In this document: positions 1-5,132 of the stretch, in pieces
How positions within the stretch are numbered: the first letter of the stretch is position 1
Layout: the number at the start of each line of letters is the position of its first letter
Source of the DNA: Gammaproteobacteria bacterium
GTDB lineage: Bacteria > Pseudomonadota > Gammaproteobacteria > HTCC5015
Direction: 5' to 3'
Assembly (NCBI GenBank): GCA_020630145.1
Contig: JAHDBX010000117.1
Span: 1-5,132 of the forward strand
DNA: 5,132 nucleotides
Position numbers and translations under genes: made by a program
Notes under the pieces: model-generated
The model's database searches: none
What the model saw: the letters and a program-made list of their open reading frames with translations, nothing else
What the model was told of the DNA's origin: nothing

Positions 1-866
1 AGCACAACGGCTCGGCCCTGCTCTATGACTTGCCCTAAAAGACTCAAATCTTGATCGGTAATACGTTCTGAAGCATCCAGCAAAAAGAATACAATATGCG
101 CGTCGCCAATAGCCTGCATAGCCTTAATGACTGAGAACTTTTCTATTGCTTCCGTCACCTTGCCGCGCCGGCGGATACCCGCCGTATCCAATAATAGAAA
201 ATCTTGACCATCTTGCTGAAACGGAATATCGATCGTGTCACGTGTCGTGCCTGGTAAATCAGCCGCTACAACACGCTCTTCACCCAAAATACGGTTCACC
301 AAGGTAGACTTGCCCACATTGGGCCTGCCAATCACCGCAATACGTACAGACGAATCTTCTTCATCCTCATCAGGGTCTTCATATTCAGGCAAAATATCTA
401 CAATCATGTTACGCACACCACGCCCATGACTCGCCGCTATCGGCCAAGCCTCACCTAAACCTAAAGCATAAAAATCTGCTGTGGCATAACGCTGATCAAT
501 ACCGTCCGTTTTATTCACAAGCAAGTGAATCTTTTTATCAAAACGACGCAACTGTCGTGCAATAGCTTCATCAGCCGCGGTCAAACCATCACGCGCATCA
601 ACAATAAAAAACACATGGTCAGACTCGTCTATTGCTTGCTTAACCTGGTCAGCAATCAGTTGATCTATTTGCTCAGGAATTTCACTTAAACCACCTGTGT
701 CAACGACCAAGAACTCTCGGTCTTCAATACGTCCATTACCGTATTTTCTATCCCGCGTTAAACCTGGGTAATCTGCAACAATAGCATCGCGTGTTTTTGT
801 TAAACAATTAAACAATGTGGACTTGCCTACGTTAGGACGACCAACGAGACTAATAACTGGTTTCAT
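1..866 (-). CDS. der: Ribosome biogenesis GTPase Der (EngA), 5' part, cut by window edge
   Basis: Der is an essential cytoplasmic GTPase with two consecutive G domains that binds the 50S subunit and promotes its late assembly. Reading from ATG at 866-864, 288 complete codons are present. The first G domain shows the P-loop GRPNVGKS (residues 9-16), switch I PGLTRD (34-39), DTGG (56-59), NKTD (118-121) and a G5-like AASHG (145-149). A short acidic linker (about 161-172) leads to the second G domain, with GRPNVGKS (180-187), PGTTRD (205-210) and DTAG (227-230). The frame then leaves the window before the second NKxD and the C-terminal KH-like domain; the E. coli protein is 490 residues, so about 200 are missing here. 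No frameshift is visible. The start is 9 bases after the bamB stop and has no clear Shine-Dalgarno, which suggests coupling to bamB translation. The N-terminus aligns with E. coli Der without an extension, so the start is secure. Confidence 0.97.
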   Translation of the reverse strand, partial: MKPVISLVGRPNVGKSTLFNCLTKTRDAIVADYPGLTRDRKYGNGRIEDREFLVVDTGGLSEIPEQIDQLIADQVKQAIDESDHVFFIVDARDGLTAADEAIARQLRRFDKKIHLLVNKTDGIDQRYATADFYALGLGEAWPIAASHGRGVRNMIVDILPEYEDPDEDEEDSSVRIAVIGRPNVGKSTLVNRILGEERVVAADLPGTTRDTIDIPFQQDGQDFLLLDTAGIRRRGKVTEAIEKFSVIKAMQAIGDAHIVFFLLDASERITDQDLSLLGQVIEQGRAVV

Positions 867-875
867 GAGTAAGAA

Positions 876-2042
876 CTACTTAACAGCCGTTTTATTGCTA
901 CGCACTTGGTAAGCAGCAAGTTGGCCATTTTTAGAGGTGTAATAAAAGATGTTGCTTTGACCCGGGGATAACAGAGGGCCTGTTAAATAGGCAGAACCTG
1001 TTGCTTGGCGTGCAATAAAACGGCCATCTGCTGTAGATAGTATATGCAAGTACCCTGCGTAATCTGCCACAACAATTTGCCCCTCAAACAGTACAGGGCC
1101 CGATAACTTGCGGGCACGCAAACCTTTTTGCACCCATACTACTTGACCGGATTGTCGATTTAGAGCCCAAATTTGGCTATGGCTATCGCTTATATAAATA
1201 TTGTTGTCATCATAACTAACAGACTGAAATGTCGATGCATCATGCCGCCATACCACTTGGCCTTTTTGCAAATCTACTGCAGAAAACCCATTTTGGTATG
1301 CTGATATATATAGTAACCTGCCATCATAACTTGGCGTCATATCAATATCTGATAGTTGTGCTATAGGGTTTGAACCATTTGGTAAGGCCAGGGGTGTCTC
1401 AAACAATACACGCCCATTGTTCATATTTAGTGCGATTAAACGGCCATTATCACTACCAACCAATAGTGCATTACCCTCAATAACGATTGGCTGACTGTAC
1501 CCATGCAAACTTAATGCTGGCACTGACATTTTATAAGCCCAACGTTTGTCACCATTATTAATAGCAAATGCTTGTATATTGCCATCTAAGGTACGCGCAA
1601 TAACTAAGCCTGAACCCACAACGGGGCTGACTAATATTTCACTTTGAAGTGGTACGCGCCATAACTCATCTGCATTTGCCTTATTAATAGCAACCAAGTC
1701 GCCATTATGGGTACCATAAAACAGCGTATCACCACTACCACTTAAGCCTGCTGATATTTTATCTGGTGTACTTTTGGACCATAGTGACTTACCCGATAAA
1801 CGCGCTATGCGACTAATGCTGCCATCATAGGCAGAAGTATAAACATCATCACCCTCAAAATAAGGACGTAATTCTATACCTGAATAACGAGAAGAAGCGC
1901 CGGTATTAACCGCCCATAGCTGCTTGATACTGGCTTCAGAACTAAAGTCGCTTAACGCTGTAGGTGGTTCAGCTGTATCTTTTGCAGCACAAGCACTCAG
2001 TGCAAGAGCTAAGCTTAATGTAAGTAATTTGATAGCATTCAT
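876..2042 (-). CDS. bamB: Outer-membrane protein assembly lipoprotein BamB
   Basis: BamB is a non-essential lipoprotein of the BAM complex; it binds the BamA POTRA domains in the periplasm and helps insert beta-barrel proteins in the outer membrane. The 388-residue product is close to E. coli BamB (392). It has a lipoprotein signal: a short charged start (K5), a hydrophobic stretch (6-17) and lipobox LSAC with Cys18. Ala at +2 predicts outer-membrane sorting. The rest is a beta-propeller with repeated W or aromatic blade motifs such as QLWAVNTG (41-48), GKSLWSK (84-90), DELWRV (125-130), GDKRWAYK (164-171), GRVLFET (210-216), GQVVWRHD (261-268), GQVVWVQK (299-306) and GRFIARQ (340-346), consistent with eight blades. 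The BamA-contact regions are recognisable: VPALSLH (174-180) and SDIDMTP (231-237). The gene starts 10 bases after the yfgM stop without a clear Shine-Dalgarno. Its place between yfgM and der is the standard one. Confidence 0.97.
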   Translation of the reverse strand: MNAIKLLTLSLALALSACAAKDTAEPPTALSDFSSEASIKQLWAVNTGASSRYSGIELRPYFEGDDVYTSAYDGSISRIARLSGKSLWSKSTPDKISAGLSGSGDTLFYGTHNGDLVAINKANADELWRVPLQSEILVSPVVGSGLVIARTLDGNIQAFAINNGDKRWAYKMSVPALSLHGYSQPIVIEGNALLVGSDNGRLIALNMNNGRVLFETPLALPNGSNPIAQLSDIDMTPSYDGRLLYISAYQNGFSAVDLQKGQVVWRHDASTFQSVSYDDNNIYISDSHSQIWALNRQSGQVVWVQKGLRARKLSGPVLFEGQIVVADYAGYLHILSTADGRFIARQATGSAYLTGPLLSPGQSNIFYYTSKNGQLAAYQVRSNKTAVK

Positions 2043-2052
2043 GAGTCGTTGT

Positions 2053-2706
2053 TTAACTAGAAGGTTCGTATTTACCTGCTAAGTTTTCATATTTCAATCT
2101 TGCTATGACACGTAGTCTTTCAGTTAATTCAGCACCTTTTGCATCTAAAGCATTTTTATATGCAGATATAGCAGCATCTTTATCGCCTTTTGCTAGATAA
2201 ATATCACCTTTTATAACATCTGCTTGCGGCACAAACTGTGCAGTCTTAATGGCTCCCAGCACATCTAAACCTGCGTCATAACTACCCTTATTTAGGTGTA
2301 ATTGAGCCAAACGTAGCTGTGAAACTGACTTAATATCATCTGTTTTAGCTAAAGATACGGCCTGTTCAGCACTTGTTGTCGCATTATCGAGTTCTTCTAA
2401 AGCAACTTGCGCCTTAGCCTTAGCCAAACTTGATAGTGCAGCATAAGGAGATTTAGCATAGTTATCAATGACTAGATTAGCTGTCGATACAACTTGTGGG
2501 AAATTGTTATCTTGTAGTGCTTCTAACACCAATGTGTACTGAATGGATGCTTCAGCAGTAATGCGCTTTTGATGGTTCTGCCAGGCTTTCCAACCAAATA
2601 AGATGGCTAAGCCAATAGAAATACCCACTAAAATAGCGGTTCCATTTTGCTTCCACCAATCCTTCAGGGCTGCCAGTTGCTCTTCTTCAGTTTCGTAATT
2701 AGTCAT
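2053..2706 (-). CDS. yfgM: YfgM family membrane-anchored TPR protein (ancillary SecYEG translocon subunit)
   Basis: The 217-residue protein matches the YfgM family (E. coli 206 residues). E. coli YfgM is an inner-membrane protein that associates with SecYEG and the chaperone PpiD and hands proteins to periplasmic chaperones; that role is family knowledge, not visible here. The N-terminus is acidic (TEEEQ, 6-10) and followed by the typical DWWKQNG (16-22). One transmembrane helix spans about 22-39, and a basic or polar stretch follows (HQKR, 45-48). With such a single anchor the bulk of the protein should be periplasmic. Residues 50-210 are Ala/Leu-rich helical repeats of TPR type, for example SPYAALSSLAKAKAQVALE (86-104) and KGDKDAAISAYKNALDAKG (173-191). 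No signal peptidase site is seen. The ATG is 19 bases after the hisS stop, with AGAG at 2713-2716 six bases upstream. Position between hisS and bamB is the conserved one. Confidence 0.93.
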   Translation of the reverse strand: MTNYETEEEQLAALKDWWKQNGTAILVGISIGLAILFGWKAWQNHQKRITAEASIQYTLVLEALQDNNFPQVVSTANLVIDNYAKSPYAALSSLAKAKAQVALEELDNATTSAEQAVSLAKTDDIKSVSQLRLAQLHLNKGSYDAGLDVLGAIKTAQFVPQADVIKGDIYLAKGDKDAAISAYKNALDAKGAELTERLRVIARLKYENLAGKYEPSS

Positions 2707-2712
2707 GCTCTA

Positions 2713-2716
2713 CTCT
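2713..2716 (-). promoter_or_regulatory. Probable ribosome binding site of yfgM
   Basis: On the minus strand the spacer between hisS and yfgM contains AGAG, six bases before the yfgM ATG (2706). A second GAG (2708-2710) is only one base from the start and too close to act. The match to the anti-Shine-Dalgarno is modest, but it is the best candidate and fits the family N-terminus MTNYETEEE. Confidence 0.45.
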
Positions 2717-2725
2717 ATTAATATA

Positions 2726-3997
2726 TTAGCGTTTAAAAAAATTGGACAAGTATACTGGAACATCAGCCATTGTTAAGCTTTCTTGTGGACAATTTTCGCG
2801 TAAATGCTTAATAGATACGCTTTTATTAGCCAGTTCCTCTTCTCCAAGCAAAATAGCCAATGCCGCCCCACTTTTATCGGCCTTTTTCATTTGGCTTTTC
2901 ATACTGCCACCACCACAATGCATATGCACCGTTAGCTGCGGCAATTGGTCCCGTACAGCTTCCGCTAAGCGTATTATGGATGCTTGCTCAACAGTACCCA
3001 TAATATAGACATCAGCTGTGTTTTCAGGCCTCCAACCAGCTTGCATTTCTAGCAAGACTAACAAACGATCCATGCCAATGGCATAACCTATTGCCGACGT
3101 CGCTGAACCGCCTAACTGTTCAACCAAGCCATCATAACGGCCGCCTGCGCAAATAGTACCTTGGGCCCCTAGCTCCGTCGTCACCCACTCAAATACGGTA
3201 TGGCTGTAATAGTCCAAACCTCTAACTAAGCGTGAGTTTACTTCGTATGCAATACCTTGCTCATCCAGTAAGCTACAAAGCGTCTCAAAATGCCGACGAG
3301 AATCATCGGCTAAATAGTCTTGTAATGTTGGCGCGCCCTCAACCACTGCTTGCACTTGAGGGTTTTTACTGTCCAGTATGCGCATAGGATTTCTACCCAA
3401 ACGATCACGGCTTTCATCGTCTAATTGATCTTCATGCTGCTTTAAATATGCAACAAGCGCATCTAAATAATTCGCCCTGTCAGCCAATGTACCCAAGCTG
3501 TTAAGCTGCAATACCACATTTTTATCGATACCCAGCTGCTTCCATAAACGCGCTGTCATCATAATCAGTTCAGCATCAATATCCGGCGTTGCCAGGCCAA
3601 ATACTTCTACACCAAGCTGGCTAAACTGCCTGTAACGTCCTTTTTGTGGTCGTTCGTGTCTAAACATTGGACCTATATACCAAAGCCGTTGTATTTGGTT
3701 ATATAGCAAACCATGTTCAATGCCTGCTCTAACACAGCTTGCTGTACCTTCTGGACGTAGCGTTAAGCTATCGCCATTTCTATCCTCGAAGGTATACATT
3801 TCTTTTTGCACAATATCAGTAACATCACCGATAGAGCGTTTAAATAGCGCCGTTTTTTCAACAATAGGCATACGAATTTCTTGATAAGCGTAACTGCTCA
3901 TCAACTCTCGTAATATTGTTTCAAGTTTTTGCCATGCAGCGCTCTGCTCAGGCAGAGTATCGTGCATACCACGAATAGATGTGATTTTTTCACTCAT
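2726..3997 (-). CDS. hisS: Histidine--tRNA ligase (HisRS)
   Basis: This cytoplasmic class II aminoacyl-tRNA synthetase activates histidine with ATP and loads it on tRNA-His. The 423-residue length equals the family norm (E. coli 424). Class II motif 1 lies near 41-60 ([20 protein letters not shown]). Motif 2 is [16 protein letters not shown] (112-127) and motif 3 is [13 protein letters not shown] (301-313). The histidine-specific signatures LVRGLDYY (257-264) and [14 protein letters not shown] (284-297) are intact. Residues known from E. coli HisRS to bind histidine or ATP fall at the same numbers: Glu83, Arg113, Gln127, Glu131, Arg259 and Tyr264. The C-terminal anticodon-binding domain runs from about 327 to the end and carries [17 protein letters not shown] (362-378). 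The start gives the family N-terminus [15 protein letters not shown]. Upstream is AT-rich with no clear Shine-Dalgarno. The gene directly follows rodZ (32-base gap), whereas in E. coli and Pseudomonas ispG sits between them. Confidence 0.99.
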   Translation of the reverse strand: MSEKITSIRGMHDTLPEQSAAWQKLETILRELMSSYAYQEIRMPIVEKTALFKRSIGDVTDIVQKEMYTFEDRNGDSLTLRPEGTASCVRAGIEHGLLYNQIQRLWYIGPMFRHERPQKGRYRQFSQLGVEVFGLATPDIDAELIMMTARLWKQLGIDKNVVLQLNSLGTLADRANYLDALVAYLKQHEDQLDDESRDRLGRNPMRILDSKNPQVQAVVEGAPTLQDYLADDSRRHFETLCSLLDEQGIAYEVNSRLVRGLDYYSHTVFEWVTTELGAQGTICAGGRYDGLVEQLGGSATSAIGYAIGMDRLLVLLEMQAGWRPENTADVYIMGTVEQASIIRLAEAVRDQLPQLTVHMHCGGGSMKSQMKKADKSGAALAILLGEEELANKSVSIKHLRENCPQESLTMADVPVYLSNFFKR

Positions 3998-4029
3998 AAT
4001 TTAAAGTCTAATCAAGTTAAGACGAGGGT

Positions 4030-4959
4030 TTATTCGACACTAAACCGCGCTGATTTATCGGTACGCATATGCCGTATTACATTATAAACATTACTATTAA
4101 TAGATAGTTTAACAGCAGAAGCATCACCTAAAACAACATCAAAAGGTGCTTTACCCTTCATGATAATAGAACCTTGCGAGGGATTGAGCATATTGTAATA
4201 AAGTCGATAACCATTAGCATCTTTAACATTAACCCATGATTGACTTGTCACAGTAACAATAACTGTATCGCCACCTGAAGGCGCCTGACCGTTACTTTCT
4301 ACTAAAACAGAAGTTTTCACTTGCTCTTCAACGGAGCCAGCATCAATGTTTGCACTTTCTTCTTCAGCAACAGTGACTTCATCACTTACTGAAAACTCTT
4401 CTGTACTGCTATCAGCTTGTTCAATAACTTCAGACGCTTGCTCTTGCAGCTCTGTTTTCAATGCTAAACTGGTTTCATCTACTTGTTCAGCAGACTGTTC
4501 ATCCAGGCCATTAAAAACAGCCTCTATCTCTGGCAAAGGCGTATCCGCATCAACTACATTAGCATCATTTACTTTAAATGACTCCCATGCCCAAATTCCA
4601 ATAAGAACGAATAGCACTAGCAAAACAGCTATTGTCATAGAAATAAAACGCGGATCCTTCGCATCCATTTGTACGGGTTGGTTACTGGTTGATGAGAGCT
4701 GAGGCTCATCATCTAAATGGCTTTGATGATAAGCGTCTAAGAAGGGTTCAACATCAAGTTTAACTTCATCACAGTAAGATCGTATATAACCCGCAACATA
4801 AGTAGGTGCAGATAACATGCCAAAATTGTTTTTTTCAAGTAGATCAACTTTATCTACAGAAAGACATAACTTTTCAGCTAACTGCTCGACACTTAATCCT
4901 GCTGCTTTACGGGCTGCTTGAAGCTTTTTACCTACATTGAGCTCTGTCATATCATTCAT
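4030..4959 (-). CDS. rodZ: Cytoskeleton protein RodZ (HTH / TM / DUF4115)
   Basis: RodZ is a bitopic inner-membrane protein that binds MreB on the cytoplasmic side and supports rod shape through the elongasome. The 309-residue product (E. coli 337) has the full architecture. A Cro/C1-type HTH domain covers about 8-75 (VGKKLQAARKAAGLSVEQLA at 9-28, LCLSVDKVDLLEK at 31-43, TYVAGYIRSY at 53-62). Tyr54 and Tyr58 align with E. coli Phe60 and Tyr64, which contact MreB. One transmembrane helix lies at about 107-126. A very acidic periplasmic linker follows (about 130-225), then the C-terminal DUF4115 beta domain (about 232-305, with SQSWVNVKDANGYRLYY at 239-255 and KAPFDVVLGDASAV at 270-283). The span given begins at the first ATG (4959), 3 bases after the upstream stop. 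A second in-frame ATG at 4950-4948 (MTELNVGKK) has better ribosome-site spacing and may be the true start. The HTH is a protein-binding module here, so a transcription-factor call would be wrong. Confidence 0.95.
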   Translation of the reverse strand: MNDMTELNVGKKLQAARKAAGLSVEQLAEKLCLSVDKVDLLEKNNFGMLSAPTYVAGYIRSYCDEVKLDVEPFLDAYHQSHLDDEPQLSSTSNQPVQMDAKDPRFISMTIAVLLVLFVLIGIWAWESFKVNDANVVDADTPLPEIEAVFNGLDEQSAEQVDETSLALKTELQEQASEVIEQADSSTEEFSVSDEVTVAEEESANIDAGSVEEQVKTSVLVESNGQAPSGGDTVIVTVTSQSWVNVKDANGYRLYYNMLNPSQGSIIMKGKAPFDVVLGDASAVKLSINSNVYNVIRHMRTDKSARFSVE

Positions 4960-4960
4960 A

Positions 4961-4965
4961 CCTTA
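4961..4965 (-). promoter_or_regulatory. Shine-Dalgarno candidate of rodZ, overlapping the pilW stop codon
   Basis: The minus strand reads TAAGG, where TAA is the stop of the upstream pilotin gene. It matches the 5' part of the consensus TAAGGAGGT. It lies one base from the first ATG (4959), too close to serve it, and ten bases from the second in-frame ATG (4950), a workable distance for this register. The overlap of stop and ribosome site suggests translational coupling. Confidence 0.5.
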
Positions 4966-5132
4966 CTTATAACGCTGCATCATTAAAGACGTTTGCCCAG
5001 AATCTGGAAAACGATTTTTTAATAAACTACTGTATTTTGCTTCATTCGAGCGATTACCTAAATAGCGACTTAGACGGACAGCAGTCCATAAGTTATCAGC
5101 ATTTTGTGCCGCGCCCACTTTATAGAAACGCT
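4963..5132 (-). CDS. pilW: Type IV pilus biogenesis/stability lipoprotein PilW (PilF), 3' end only
   Basis: The open frame that enters at the window edge (two bases of a split codon, then 55 codons and a TAA stop at 4965-4963) ends RFYKVGAAQN...QTSLMMQRYK. The segment LWTAVRLSRYLGNRSNEAKY (14-33), followed by SSLLKNRFPDSGQ (34-46), resembles the final TPR-like helices of PilF/PilW pilotins, where a helix pair precedes an FPxS-type motif and a short tail. In this family the protein is an outer-membrane lipoprotein that helps PilQ secretin assembly for type IV pili. Its lipobox and the main TPR array would lie outside the window. The position directly before rodZ is the conserved one in gammaproteobacteria, and this supports the call more than the short sequence alone. 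Whether the organism makes pili cannot be judged here. Confidence 0.75.
   Translation of the reverse strand, partial: RFYKVGAAQNADNLWTAVRLSRYLGNRSNEAKYSSLLKNRFPDSGQTSLMMQRYK

Noticed and set aside
235..429. Plus-strand open frame of 64 codons
   Set aside because: It lies fully inside der on the other strand, covering its second P-loop region; the translation is Ser/Thr-rich and resembles nothing. It is a shadow frame.
2742..3008. Plus-strand open frame of 88 codons
   Set aside because: It is antisense to the conserved anticodon-binding domain of hisS, and no ribosome site or family likeness is seen.
4006..4023. Small imperfect inverted repeat between rodZ and hisS (GTCTAA / TTAAGAC with a bulge)
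   Set aside because: The stem is about six pairs, AT-rich and bulged, and the following TTTAAATT is not a proper U-tract. It is too weak to call a terminator or attenuator.
3998..4029. Possible promoter for hisS in the AT-rich spacer
   Set aside because: No pair of -35 and -10 hexamers at about 17 bases can be fitted convincingly in or just before the 32-base gap.
4346..4702. Plus-strand open frame of 118 codons
   Set aside because: It is the complement of the Glu/Asp-rich RodZ linker, which produces a Ser-rich, stop-poor reverse frame by codon composition alone.
4720..4940. HTH domain read as a DNA-binding regulator
   Set aside because: The HTH is followed by a transmembrane helix and DUF4115 and sits in the rodZ locus. 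In RodZ this fold binds MreB.

Overview
This window is a piece of a chromosomal housekeeping operon from a moderately AT-rich gammaproteobacterium. All genes lie on the minus strand, so transcription runs from the high coordinates to the low ones: pilW/pilF (3' end) > rodZ > hisS > yfgM > bamB > der (5' part). Gene order and protein sequences match the well-known gammaproteobacterial block pilW-rodZ-ispG-hisS-yfgM-bamB-der found in Escherichia coli and Pseudomonas. I cannot name the genus from sequence alone. The type IV pilus pilotin-like gene and base composition suit an environmental or marine lineage, but that is inference.

Layout: 4963-5132 holds the last 55 codons of a TPR pilotin (PilW/PilF family). 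At 4030-4959 is the cytoskeletal adaptor RodZ. At 2726-3997 is histidyl-tRNA synthetase. At 2053-2706 is the membrane-anchored TPR protein YfgM. At 876-2042 is the outer-membrane assembly lipoprotein BamB. At 1-866 are the first 288 codons of the double GTPase Der (EngA). Gaps between genes are 3, 32, 19, 10 and 9 bases, so the window is almost wholly coding. I see no internal terminator, convincing promoter, RNA gene, repeat, mobile element or CRISPR array, and no gap near 300 bases.

Functionally the genes serve growth and envelope building. RodZ links MreB to the wall-elongation machinery, YfgM works with the Sec translocon and periplasmic chaperones, BamB delivers and supports beta-barrel assembly, HisRS charges tRNA-His, and Der supports 50S ribosome maturation. 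Short spacers and mostly poor Shine-Dalgarno sequences fit one transcript with translational coupling.

I found no previously undescribed system. The main departure from the textbook block is the absence of ispG (gcpE) between rodZ and hisS. Smaller points are an ambiguous RodZ start, a short inter-domain linker in Der, a substitution at a BamA-contact position of BamB, and a very acidic RodZ periplasmic linker.
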